Assembly (NCBI RefSeq): GCF_025971925.1
Contig: NZ_JAPDHV010000006.1
Coordinates: 62,001 to 126,000 of the forward strand
Direction: 5' to 3'
Origin: Chryseobacterium oryctis
GTDB taxonomy: Bacteria; Bacteroidota; Bacteroidia; Flavobacteriales; Weeksellaceae
DNA: 64,000 bases
Positions 44,534-53,038 of the stretch are shown here, piece by piece. Both the position numbers and the translations under genes were made by a program. The notes under the pieces are model-generated. The model was not told the DNA's origin. It was given only the letters and a program-made list of their open reading frames with translations, and did not search any database. Position 1 is the first letter of the stretch. Every line of letters starts with the position of its first letter.

Positions 44534-45574
44534 TTACTTAATATTAATATTATAAGAAAAACCAAGATGAAACCATCTGCTAGGCATTTGAACACCAAAA
44601 GCTTCCGTATATTTCGTATTGGTAATATTGTTAATTAAAACATAAACAGAAAAATCTTTTTTTGCATAGCTAATTTTTTCATCCAGAAGATTATAACTCG
44701 TCAAATTTAAGCGGTCATTATATCTGTAAACAAGCTCATTGGTGAAATACTTCAAGAATTTTGTCTCCAATTTTGCTGTAAACTGATGTTTTAAATTATC
44801 TAAAGTATATCTTGAAATAAAGTCTTTAGGTTCTTTAAAATCATTATCTAGATAGGTATATCCTACGGAATATTTCAACCAGTTTAATAATTGATGATTT
44901 ACTTCAAGTTCTATACCTTTTATTTCTGTATCACCAACGTTTTGAGCATACCAAATGGGATCATTTACAGAGGTTTTTATCCAATCTATTGAGTTGTTTG
45001 AACTTCTTAAAAATCCGCTTACTTTTGCTAGAATATTTTTAGTCTGAAACTGATATCCAATTTCTGCATATACTGCATTTTCAGGCGTTAGAAAAGGGTT
45101 TCCCTGTTCTGTTTTACTTACATAAAATAAGTCTGTAAATGTGGGAACTCTATGTACTTTAGAAATATTTCCATAGACTTTATTGTTTGCATTGAAATTG
45201 TATCCAACATCTAACCCAGGATAAAAGAAATTTCCTTCATTAGAATAATTTGCCCACGAAATTCCGGGAGAAATATTTAGTTTATTATTGAAAAAGGAGA
45301 AATAATGTTCCAAAAATACTTGTGAAACAAAACGCTTCCTGTTTCCTAAATTATTACTTGCCAAAAATTCTTTCCTCAATTCAACGCCTAAACCTGTTGT
45401 TCCTAATCCCCATTTATAACTAGAATTTACTTCACCTCCTACATTATTTCCAATGTGCATATTTCTATAAATTTCGGGCTTTTTACGATTGTATAAGTAC
45501 ATATCTTGCCCTCTTCTCCAATAGATATTTGAGTTGAGTTTAAATTTTCCGAAACTTTGTCTGTGAGCCAAACT
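44534..45574 (-). pseudogene. TonB-dependent receptor, C-terminal barrel fragment
   Basis: The frame encodes SLAHRQSFGKFKLNSNIYWRR through to SRWFHLGFSYNINIK, a barrel with the C-terminal aromatic end of the family. A TTG could serve as a start, but it has no signal peptide or plug domain, and the upstream codons in frame run into a stop (TGA) just past the breakpoint. This is the missing part of the receptor at 42200-42970. The barrel C-terminus and its downstream neighbour are undamaged. Confidence 0.92.
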
Positions 45575-45597
45575 TACATTTCATCACTAATTTTTTA

Positions 45598-45605
45598 TAA
45601 AGATA
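45598..45605 (-). promoter_or_regulatory. Stranded promoter of the small secreted gene
   Basis: TATCTTTA on the minus strand stands 13 bases before ATG-AAA-TGT (45584-45576), the first three codons of the gene now at 42970. In the present orientation it drives a 14-codon frame that ends in TAA. Confidence 0.45.
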
Positions 45606-45634
45606 AAAAAAACGTCTCATTTCTGAGACGTTTC
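45605..45634 (-). terminator. Terminator of the fad operon
   Basis: AAACGTCTCA and TGAGACGTTT form a 10-bp stem; on the minus strand it is followed by a T run, about 25 bases after the fadE stop. Confidence 0.88.
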
Positions 45635-45658
45635 AAAATCAAATTTATGTTATAAAGA

Positions 45659-47434
45659 CTAATAATTTCCTTTTTCAATATAGTGAGCAGCAATTTTTTC
45701 AGTCAATGCAACTACATTAGGATGATTAGTATACTTCGTAAATCTCCTTAATCCTGAAAGCATCATTCTTTGTTCATCACCTTCAGCAAAAGAAACAATT
45801 CCTTCTTTTGCAGCTACAATGATTTTTTCTACTGCTTTATAAAGATTTAATTGAGCCATTGCAGCTTCTACAGAGTCCGGAGAGAAATGTTTTTCAGCTC
45901 TTAAAACTGCAGATTCAGCCATGTAGATTTGGTTAAGAATCTCAGAAGCATTTAATAATAAATGTTGTTGTTTCTCAATATCCATCATATATTTCTGAAG
46001 AGCAGCACCAGAAACCATTAAGAATACTTTCTTAAGATTTGCAATAATTGCTTTTTCTTCGCTCATGAAAGCAGAATAATCCGGAACTTCAAATGAAGGA
46101 ATTCCCATTAATTCTTTACTGATCGCCATTGCCGGAGATAATAAATCTAATTCTCCCTTCATCGCTCTCTTAATCAACATTCCTACAGAAAGAAGTCTGT
46201 TGATTTCGTTAGTTCCTTCATAAATTCTTGAAATTCTAGAGTCTCTCCATGCAGATTCCATTGGAGTGTCTTCAGAGAATCCCATTCCTCCGTATACCTG
46301 AATTCCTTCATCAGCAGTGGTTTGAGCTAAATCAGAAACAAAAACTTTAAGAATTGAACATTCTACCGCAAACTCTTCAACACCCTTCAATTCAGCAGCC
46401 TGATGATCCATTCCTCCAGCTACTAATTCATCAATTTTATCCTGAACATCTTTAGCTGCTCTGTAAGATCCTGCTTCACTTACGAAAGTTCCTGTTGCCA
46501 TTTCAGCAATTTTCTTTCTGATAGCTCCAAAAGTCGATATAGAAACGCCAAACTGTTTTCTCTCATTTGAATATTGAATTGAGTGATTCAAAATTCTTCT
46601 TTGTGCATCAAGACAAGCAGCAGCCAATTTAATACGACCAACATTTAATGCATTTAAAGCGATTTTGAAACCGTTGTTTCTTTCTCCTAAAAGATTCTCA
46701 ACAGGAACTTTCATATCATTAAAGAAAACCTGACGAGTAGAAGATGCACGAATACCCAATTTGTGTTCTTCTTCACCAAAAGTTAAACTTTCAGGGTTCT
46801 CAAGCTCAGATCTGTTGATAACGAAACCTGTAATATTTTTATCATCATCAATTTTAGCAAATAATGTGAAAGTATCCGCAAATCCTGCGTTAGAAATCCA
46901 CATTTTCTGTCCGTTGATGATATAATGTTTTCCATCTTCAGAAAGTTTAGCTTTTGTTTTCCCTGAATTTGCATCTGAACCAGCATCCGGCTCAGTTAAA
47001 CAATAAGCACCAAATTTAGTTCCTGCAGCTAAATCAGGAAGATATTTTTTCTTTTGTTCTTCTGTACCGTAAAGTAGGATAGGAAGCGTACCAATTCCCG
47101 TATGTGCTCCATAAGCTGTAGCTAATGAACCTGTAGCTCCTGAAAGATAATCACAAGCAAGCATGGTTGTAACGAATCCCATTCCTAGACCTCCGTACGA
47201 CTCAGGAACTGTAATACCCAACATACCCATTTCTCCCAGTTTACGCATTACTTCTTCAGTCAATGCATAATCTTTCTTTTCAAAACGTTCTTTTTGTGGA
47301 ACAACTTCTCTGTCGATAAATTCTTTCGCAGAGTCACGAAGCATCTTTTGCTCTTCTGAAAGTTCTTCAAGTGTGAAAATTTCGTTTGCAGGAATTTCTT
47401 TAATTAGGAATTCTCCACCTTTTAATGTAGCCAT
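45659..47434 (-). CDS. fadE: Acyl-CoA dehydrogenase
   Basis: 591 residues with the FAD acyl-CoA dehydrogenase core: CLTEPDAGSDA, QKMWISNAGFAD, and YGGMGFSEDTPMESAWRDSRISRIYEGTNEINR near 375-410 (FAD and catalytic region), followed by a C-terminal helical extension typical of the long FadE class. Performs the first step of beta-oxidation. Last gene of the marR-fadN-fadA-fadE unit, separated from fadA by a four-helix-bundle cassette. Confidence 0.93.
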   Translation of the reverse strand: MATLKGGEFLIKEIPANEIFTLEELSEEQKMLRDSAKEFIDREVVPQKERFEKKDYALTEEVMRKLGEMGMLGITVPESYGGLGMGFVTTMLACDYLSGATGSLATAYGAHTGIGTLPILLYGTEEQKKKYLPDLAAGTKFGAYCLTEPDAGSDANSGKTKAKLSEDGKHYIINGQKMWISNAGFADTFTLFAKIDDDKNITGFVINRSELENPESLTFGEEEHKLGIRASSTRQVFFNDMKVPVENLLGERNNGFKIALNALNVGRIKLAAACLDAQRRILNHSIQYSNERKQFGVSISTFGAIRKKIAEMATGTFVSEAGSYRAAKDVQDKIDELVAGGMDHQAAELKGVEEFAVECSILKVFVSDLAQTTADEGIQVYGGMGFSEDTPMESAWRDSRISRIYEGTNEINRLLSVGMLIKRAMKGELDLLSPAMAISKELMGIPSFEVPDYSAFMSEEKAIIANLKKVFLMVSGAALQKYMMDIEKQQHLLLNASEILNQIYMAESAVLRAEKHFSPDSVEAAMAQLNLYKAVEKIIVAAKEGIVSFAEGDEQRMMLSGLRRFTKYTNHPNVVALTEKIAAHYIEKGNY

Positions 47435-47459
47435 ATATTTTTTTGTTTTTTTTAGATTT

Positions 47460-47477
47460 AAGAATAAAGAGAAAAGA
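47460..47477. repeat. Left inverted repeat of the four-helix-bundle cassette
   Basis: AAGAATAAAGAGAAAAGA is an exact reverse complement of 47848-47865. The flanking AGAATAAAG unit is repeated within the next bases. Confidence 0.8.
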
Positions 47478-47485
47478 ATAAAGAC

Positions 47486-47842
47486 TTATAATTTTAAGTT
47501 TTTTTGAAAGCCTGAAATCATTCTCTGTAATTCTGTGATTTTATTTTCTATAGTTTCAAGTTTTGATAACTCAAAATAATTTCTGTTTGAGGAAATTATA
47601 ACCTGAGTTTGTAATTCATAAAGAGAACCAAGACTTATTTCTAAAAATCTATTAAAATCTTTATTTGAGCTTCTGATCGAGCCTTCCGCTATGTTGGAAG
47701 CAATAGACACAGAACATCTTCTTGTTTGAGACTTTAATCCGAATTCTTCACTTTTTGGAAAAGCATCAGTAAGAATGTAAATATCATTAGCTAATTCTAT
47801 TGATAGCTTCCATATATTCAAATTCTTAAAATTATGCTTCAT
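47486..47842 (-). CDS. Four-helix-bundle protein (23S rRNA intervening sequence family)
   Basis: 118 residues: FKNLNIWKLSIELANDIY at the start and SQTRRCSVSIASNIAEGSIRSS in the middle are the signature of the IVP/S23 four-helix family (also seen in Avd proteins). The biological role of these stand-alone copies is unknown; they are repeated in many Bacteroidetes genomes. It sits between fadA and fadE and is flanked by 18-bp perfect inverted repeats. Confidence 0.9.
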   Translation of the reverse strand: MKHNFKNLNIWKLSIELANDIYILTDAFPKSEEFGLKSQTRRCSVSIASNIAEGSIRSSNKDFNRFLEISLGSLYELQTQVIISSNRNYFELSKLETIENKITELQRMISGFQKNLKL

Positions 47843-47847
47843 CTTGG

Positions 47848-47865
47848 TCTTTTCTCTTTATTCTT
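47848..47865. repeat. Right inverted repeat of the four-helix-bundle cassette
   Basis: TCTTTTCTCTTTATTCTT, the exact reverse complement of the left arm, followed by another TTCTTTTCTCTT copy that reaches the fadA stop codon at 47880. Confidence 0.8.
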
Positions 47866-47879
47866 TGTTCTTTTCTCTT

Positions 47880-49061
47880 CTAAAGAAGTTCAAAAATAGA
47901 TGCAGCACCTTGCCCTGTTCCTACACACATAGAAACCATACCATATTTATTTCCGCGTTTTCTCATTTCGTCAAGAAGCTGAACGGTTAATTTTGTTCCT
48001 GTACAACCAAGAGGGTGACCCAATGCAATCGCACCTCCGTTTACATTCAAAATATCCGGATTTAGACCTAATTCTTTCTTGATCGCAACCGATTGAGAAG
48101 CAAATGCTTCATTCAATTCAATAAGATCTATATCATTAAGTGTAAGTCCTGCTTGTTTTAAAGCTTTTGGAATAGCATAAATTGGTCCCATTCCCATAAT
48201 TCTTGGTTCAAGACCTGCTGCAGCATAAGCTACTAATCTCGCTTCGGGCTGTAATCCTAACTCTTTTACCATTTCCTCACTCATTACCATGACGAAAGCT
48301 GCGCCATCACTCATTTGAGATGAATTTCCAGCAGTTACGCTACCTCCATTGGCAAAAACAGGTCTTAATTTAGCCAAACCTTCCAAAGATGTATCTGCTC
48401 TAGGACCTTCGTCTACTGAGAAATCAAACTTTTTAGTTTGCATTTTCTGGTTTTCATCCAAGAAATTATACTCCACAGGAATTGGAACAATTTGGTTTGC
48501 AAATTTACCTTCCTGATTTGCTTTTAAAGCTTTCATATGAGATTCAAATGCAAATTGGTCTTGCTCTTCTCTCGTGATATTATATTGCTTAGCAACTTCT
48601 TCAGCAGTATAACCCATTCCCCAATAATAATCAGGGTTTGTTTTCGCAATATCTGTTTCAGGAACAGGTTTATAACCTCCCATCGGAATATAAGACATAG
48701 ATTCTGTACCTCCCGCAATAATACAATCAGCCATTCCTGCCTGAATTTTTGCAGAAGCAATTGCAATCGCTTCACTTCCAGATGCACAATATCTGTTTAC
48801 TGTAACTCCTGGAACTTTGTCAGTATTTAGCCCCATCAAAGAAATTAAACGAGCAACATTCAATCCTTGTTCTGCTTCAGGCATTGCGTTTCCTACGATA
48901 AGGTCGTCAATTCTGTTTTTGTCTAATTGTGGTAGTTCAGCCATTAATTTTTCAATAACTGTAGCCGCCATTACATCGGGTCTTGTAAATCTTAAACTTC
49001 CTTTTGGTGCTTTACCAACGGCAGTTCTGAACCCCTTTACTATATATGCTGTCTTTGACAT
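47880..49061 (-). CDS. fadA: Acetyl-CoA acyltransferase (thiolase)
   Basis: 393 residues with the thiolase active sites: nucleophile Cys in RYCASGSEAIAIA (near 90), GHPLGCTG His near 350, and CVGTGQGAA Cys near 379. Cleaves 3-ketoacyl-CoA in the last beta-oxidation step. It follows the FadN-type gene by 23 bases. Confidence 0.95.
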   Translation of the reverse strand: MSKTAYIVKGFRTAVGKAPKGSLRFTRPDVMAATVIEKLMAELPQLDKNRIDDLIVGNAMPEAEQGLNVARLISLMGLNTDKVPGVTVNRYCASGSEAIAIASAKIQAGMADCIIAGGTESMSYIPMGGYKPVPETDIAKTNPDYYWGMGYTAEEVAKQYNITREEQDQFAFESHMKALKANQEGKFANQIVPIPVEYNFLDENQKMQTKKFDFSVDEGPRADTSLEGLAKLRPVFANGGSVTAGNSSQMSDGAAFVMVMSEEMVKELGLQPEARLVAYAAAGLEPRIMGMGPIYAIPKALKQAGLTLNDIDLIELNEAFASQSVAIKKELGLNPDILNVNGGAIALGHPLGCTGTKLTVQLLDEMRKRGNKYGMVSMCVGTGQGAASIFELL

Positions 49062-49084
49062 TTTAATTCTTAATTATTAAATGA

Positions 49085-51478
49085 TTAGTTTCTAAGTGGT
49101 TTCCCATTTTGAAGCATGTACTGAATTCTTTCCAAAGTTTTTCTTTCTCCACAAAGCTGAAGGAAAGTTTCTCTTTCAAGATTTAACAGATATTGTTCAG
49201 TTACAACTGTTGGTTCAGAAAGATTACCTCCTACCATTACATTAGCAAGTTTATCTGCAATTTTCTTATCGTGCTCAGAAATATAGTTTCCTGTTAACAT
49301 TTGGTCTGTTCCTACATAGAACATTCCTAATGCATCTTTACCTAAAACTTTTACTTTTTGCTCGATTGGTTGTGTATAACCATGGTCAGCCATTAATCTA
49401 GCTACTTGTTTTGCTTCAGCAATCTGAGTGTTTCTATTTACAGCAACGATATCTTTATGCTCTTCGAGAATTCCCATATCAAAAGCCTCGTAAGCAGAAG
49501 TAGCAACTTTACCCATTGCAATATTCATGAATGCATCACGAAGTCTGTTTGTTTTAACATCATCATTGTGGAAGTCTCTAGAAGTTCTTAATGTGAACTC
49601 TTTAGTACCACCACCTCCAGGAATAACACCAACACCAACTTCTACAAGACCGATGTAGGTTTCTGCTGCTGCAACAACTCTGTCTGCGTGCATTGTCATT
49701 TCGCAACCACCTCCTAAAGCCATTTGGTGAGGCGCAACAATAACTGGAATAGAAGAATAGCGAACTCTCATCATTGATTTTTGGAAGTAAGCGATTGCCA
49801 TATTCAAATCATCCCAATCTTGCTCAATAGCCATCATCATAATCATCGCTAAATTTGCACCAACTGAGAAATTTGTTCCTTGATTTGCTATTACTAAACC
49901 ATCATATTCTTTTTCAGCTAAATCTATTGCTCTATTTAATCCGTCTAGAACTTCTCCTCCAAGAGAGTTCATTTTTGAACGAATTTCGAAATTGATGATA
50001 CCATCACCTAAATCGATAATTGACGCACCTGAATTACTCCAAAGTGTTTTATTCTTTCTAAGGTTATCAAGAATGATGAAGGCATCTTTTCCAGGGATTT
50101 TAGAATAATTACCTGAGTTTTTCTCGAAATAAGTTGTTTGACCTTCTTCAGAAACTTTATAGAATGATTCAACATTTTTAACCCAATCAGAAACTTCATA
50201 TCCCGCTTCTTTAGCCAATTCGATACCTTTTTGAGCTCCTACAGCATCCCAAATTTCGAATGGCCCATTTTCCCAGCCGAAACCGGCTTTCATCGCGTCA
50301 TCAATTTTGTAGATGTCATCAGAAATTTCAGGAACTTTATGAGAAACGTAAGCGAACATTGCTCCGAAAGAGGCTCTGTAGAATTCTCCGGCTTTATCTT
50401 TACCTCCAATAAGAACTTTGAATCTGTCAATTGGTTTATCGATAGATTTTGTTAATTCCAAAGTAGGGAAGGCAACTTTACCTTGAGGTTCATATTCATT
50501 CGTATCAAGGTTTAATCTTAAAATTTCAGATTTACCTCCTTCACCTTTTACTTTTTTGAAGAATCCCTGTCCTGATTTAGAACCTAGGAATTTATTCTCC
50601 ATCAAGAATTCAATATAGCTTGGCATTGCAAACTGATCTTTGAACATATCTTGCTCAACACCGCTTTCGCGAACTCCGTTTGCTACATGAACTAAAGTAT
50701 CTAATCCTACAACATCAGCTGTTCTGAAAGTCGCTGATTTTGGACGCCCAATAACCGGACCTGTTAATTTATCAACATCAGAAATATTCAATCCTAATTT
50801 TTGAATAGTATTGAAAATATTCATAATTCCAAATACACCAATTCTGTTGGCAATAAAAGCTGGAGTATCTTTTGCCAAAACCGTAGTTTTTCCTAAGAAT
50901 TTTGCTCCATAATTCATGTAGAAATCTATAACTTCCGGAGCTGTATCATTAGTAGGAATAATTTCTAAAAGAGGCAAATATCTTACAGGATTAAAGAAGT
51001 GAGTTCCTGCAAAATATTTTTTGAAGTCATCGCTTCTTCCTTCTGTTAAGAAATGAATAGGAATACCAGATGTATTAGAAGAAATTAAAGTTCCAGGTTT
51101 TCTGAATTGTTCAATTTTCTCATATACAGATTTTTTGATATCAAGTCTTTCAACTACAACCTCAATAATCCAGTCTGTATTTTTTATTTTCTGTAAATCA
51201 TCGTCAAAGTTTCCTATTTTGATTCTATCAGCAAACTTTGGTGAATAAAGCAATGCCGGACTAGCTTTCTTTAGTTTTTCAAAGTTTTCGGCAGCTATTC
51301 TGTTTCTTACTGCTTTATCTTCTTTGGTCAAACCTTTTTTCTGCTCAGTTTCAGTTAATTCAAAAGGAACGATATCTAAAAGCGAAACTTCTACTCCTAT
51401 ATTAGCGAAGTGAGCTGCAATACCGCTACCCATAATTCCTGAACCAAGAACCGTAACATGTTTGATTCTTCTTTTCAT
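49085..51478 (-). CDS. fadN: Multifunctional 3-hydroxyacyl-CoA dehydrogenase/enoyl-CoA hydratase, FadN type
   Basis: 797 residues. The NAD-binding 3-hydroxyacyl-CoA dehydrogenase domain comes first (VLGSGIMGSGIAAHFANIG; His/Glu catalytic region HFFNPVRYLPLLEI), followed by a C-terminal enoyl-CoA hydratase domain (about 500-700; GGGCEMTMHADRVVAA, GVIPGGGGTKE). This order is that of Bacillus FadN and the reverse of E. coli FadB. Gene order fadN-fadA-fadE also mirrors the Bacillus operon. Confidence 0.94.
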   Translation of the reverse strand: MKRRIKHVTVLGSGIMGSGIAAHFANIGVEVSLLDIVPFELTETEQKKGLTKEDKAVRNRIAAENFEKLKKASPALLYSPKFADRIKIGNFDDDLQKIKNTDWIIEVVVERLDIKKSVYEKIEQFRKPGTLISSNTSGIPIHFLTEGRSDDFKKYFAGTHFFNPVRYLPLLEIIPTNDTAPEVIDFYMNYGAKFLGKTTVLAKDTPAFIANRIGVFGIMNIFNTIQKLGLNISDVDKLTGPVIGRPKSATFRTADVVGLDTLVHVANGVRESGVEQDMFKDQFAMPSYIEFLMENKFLGSKSGQGFFKKVKGEGGKSEILRLNLDTNEYEPQGKVAFPTLELTKSIDKPIDRFKVLIGGKDKAGEFYRASFGAMFAYVSHKVPEISDDIYKIDDAMKAGFGWENGPFEIWDAVGAQKGIELAKEAGYEVSDWVKNVESFYKVSEEGQTTYFEKNSGNYSKIPGKDAFIILDNLRKNKTLWSNSGASIIDLGDGIINFEIRSKMNSLGGEVLDGLNRAIDLAEKEYDGLVIANQGTNFSVGANLAMIMMMAIEQDWDDLNMAIAYFQKSMMRVRYSSIPVIVAPHQMALGGGCEMTMHADRVVAAAETYIGLVEVGVGVIPGGGGTKEFTLRTSRDFHNDDVKTNRLRDAFMNIAMGKVATSAYEAFDMGILEEHKDIVAVNRNTQIAEAKQVARLMADHGYTQPIEQKVKVLGKDALGMFYVGTDQMLTGNYISEHDKKIADKLANVMVGGNLSEPTVVTEQYLLNLERETFLQLCGERKTLERIQYMLQNGKPLRN

Positions 51479-51488
51479 TTGATAATAT

Positions 51489-51941
51489 TTATTTTCTGTT
51501 ATTTAAATCTGTTGCAATTTTCATTATTTCATGCATCACTTCCTTGAAAATTTCTAGTCTTTCAGGAGCAATTTTTTCCATTACTTTTTTATTGAAGTTA
51601 ACGACAACTTCTTTTGATATATTTCTGGAATTCAATCCTTTGTCCGTAAGTTTTATAATAACTTCACGTTTATCTGTTGTCGTTTTTTCTTTATAGATGT
51701 ATCCGTTATCCTCTAAGAGTTTAATAATTCTCGTAAGAGAGGTAGGTTCAATAGCCATTTTAGGCCCCAGATTCGTACTTCGTGTTCCTTCTTTAGGGTC
51801 AATTTTAAGAAGTGTGAGAGCTTGAACAGCCGTAGAATCATGTTCTTGTGCAAGTTCTGTGTACATTTTAGAAACAGCCAACCAAGTCTGTTTTAAAATT
51901 AAATCTACATTTTCTATTTTTTCTTTATTTTGAGCCATCAT
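51489..51941 (-). CDS. MarR-family regulator of the fad operon
   Basis: About 150 residues from the Met pair at 51941 (MMAQNKEKIENVD); the open frame has a TTG 24 bases further upstream, but a -7 element overlaps that stretch, so the Met pair is preferred. Winged helix with LGPKMAIEPTSLTRIIKLLEDNGYI and a KREVIIKLTDKG wing. First gene of the fad operon with two TATGCATGCATA palindromes upstream, which indicates auto- and operon repression, probably relieved by acyl-CoA (inference). Confidence 0.87.
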   Translation of the reverse strand: MMAQNKEKIENVDLILKQTWLAVSKMYTELAQEHDSTAVQALTLLKIDPKEGTRSTNLGPKMAIEPTSLTRIIKLLEDNGYIYKEKTTTDKREVIIKLTDKGLNSRNISKEVVVNFNKKVMEKIAPERLEIFKEVMHEIMKIATDLNNRK

Positions 51942-51962
51942 TTTTTGGGTAATGGTTTTATC

Positions 51963-51970
51963 CAAATTTA
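51963..51970 (-). promoter_or_regulatory. -7 element of the fad operon
   Basis: TAAATTTG on the minus strand fits TAnnTTTG and lies about 20 bases before the likely marR start at 51941. The first operator lies directly upstream, in the spacer between -33 and -7. Confidence 0.55.
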
Positions 51971-51978
51971 GTAAATAT

Positions 51979-51990
51979 TATGCATGCATA
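51979..51990. promoter_or_regulatory. Operator 1, TATGCATGCATA
   Basis: A perfect 12-bp palindrome in AT-rich surroundings, located between the -33 and -7 positions of the fad promoter, the classic position for steric repression by the MarR-type product. Confidence 0.75.
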
Positions 51991-52057
51991 GCATTATTCA
52001 ACGTTAAAATTTGTTAACAAACTGATAATAAAGCAATTAAATTATATGACAAGCATA

Positions 52058-52077
52058 ATACTATGCATGCATAGTAT
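52058..52077. promoter_or_regulatory. Operator 2, 20-bp palindrome with the same core
   Basis: ATACTATGCATGCATAGTAT is a perfect 20-bp palindrome containing the operator 1 core. It lies 79 bases farther upstream and could support looping or a second target gene. Confidence 0.75.
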
Positions 52078-52103
52078 ATAAAATAAACAATAAAATAAGA
52101 GTA

Positions 52104-53027
52104 TTAATAAATGATTTTCACTAAATTAATAATTTCTTCGAAAGATTCACATTTCCATTCTTGAGAATCTCTAGAAATAACCCAAATATTATCATGAAAA
52201 TCAAAATTGAAAGAAGAAAGATCCTTTTGAAAGTTTTTTTGAAGTAATGAGTACAACATTTCCTTATAAAAATTGGGAGCGATAATCTTAGGTGCTACAA
52301 AATTTTCGTTAACCTGAAATAAAGACGCATTAGTAAGTTCAGAGTGTTGCAATAAAACATCTTCGACAATTCCGGAAAACAGTTGCTTATCTTTCACATA
52401 CCATATTTTGTCGGCAAACTCTTTCGCCAAACGCCAATCGTGTGAAGAGAAAAGTATAAGCTTATTCTGTTCTTTTGCTAATTTTCTAAGGGTTTTAAGA
52501 ATGATAATTTTATTTTTTTCATCTAAATGTGTTGTTGGTTCATCAAGAATAATAATAGGGGAATTTTGAGTTAAAGCTCGACCAATAAATGCTTTTTGCA
52601 GATTTCCGTCTGACAGATTTTTGAGAAGTGTATGTTTATATTGATCTAAGTCTAATTCTTCAATAATACCCGAAACTTCCTCTCTATCTTCTTTCTTAAG
52701 TTCAAAATAAAAAGGATAATAAATGTACTTTCCAAGGGAAACAAGATCTTCAACAGTATAATTTTGCGGCACAATAGATTTTGAGAAAACCACTGCAATA
52801 TTCTCTGCAACTTCTTTTACAGAAAGGTTTTTAATATTCTTATTATTGATGAAAACTTCACCATTCAATAAAGGAATCTGATTCAGAATAGACTTAATTA
52901 AAGTCGTTTTGCCCACACCATTATTACCAATTAACAAACAAACTTCCCCCAAATTCAAATCAGCATTCACATTTGAAATTAAGGTTGTACTATAACCGAT
53001 ATTTGTTTGTTTGATCTGTAAATACAT
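52104..53027 (-). CDS. Iron-chelate-type ABC transporter ATP-binding protein
   Basis: 307 residues with Walker A GNNGVGKTT, signature LSDGNLQKAFIGRAL (variant of LSGGQ) and Walker B IIILDEPTTHLDEKN as in the FecE/BtuD class of siderophore or cobalamin importers. A C-terminal extension of about 60 residues past the ATPase core is unusual for the class. Downstream partner of the permease gene (12-base gap). Confidence 0.88.
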   Translation of the reverse strand: MYLQIKQTNIGYSTTLISNVNADLNLGEVCLLIGNNGVGKTTLIKSILNQIPLLNGEVFINNKNIKNLSVKEVAENIAVVFSKSIVPQNYTVEDLVSLGKYIYYPFYFELKKEDREEVSGIIEELDLDQYKHTLLKNLSDGNLQKAFIGRALTQNSPIIILDEPTTHLDEKNKIIILKTLRKLAKEQNKLILFSSHDWRLAKEFADKIWYVKDKQLFSGIVEDVLLQHSELTNASLFQVNENFVAPKIIAPNFYKEMLYSLLQKNFQKDLSSFNFDFHDNIWVISRDSQEWKCESFEEIINLVKIIY

Positions 53028-53038
53028 TGCAAAAACTA

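Larger units (their letters stand above)
42971..45574. other. Inverted segment of about 2.6 kb between TGTA breakpoints
   Basis: Both ends share TGTA (42967-42970 and, on the minus strand, 45578-45575). Turning this segment around rebuilds two genes at once: the receptor (IVSLAHRQ at one join) and a small secreted protein starting MKCILPFILISGFALAQ at the other. No longer inverted repeat is visible at the ends and no recombinase gene is in the window. The segment carries the headless small secreted gene, the HD gene, the DUF2490 gene and the receptor barrel. Confidence 0.88.

Noticed and set aside
45534-45571. TTG-initiated 345-codon frame on the minus strand as a stand-alone outer-membrane gene
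   Set aside because: No signal peptide or plug domain; the frame continues exactly the broken receptor and has a stop right past the breakpoint.
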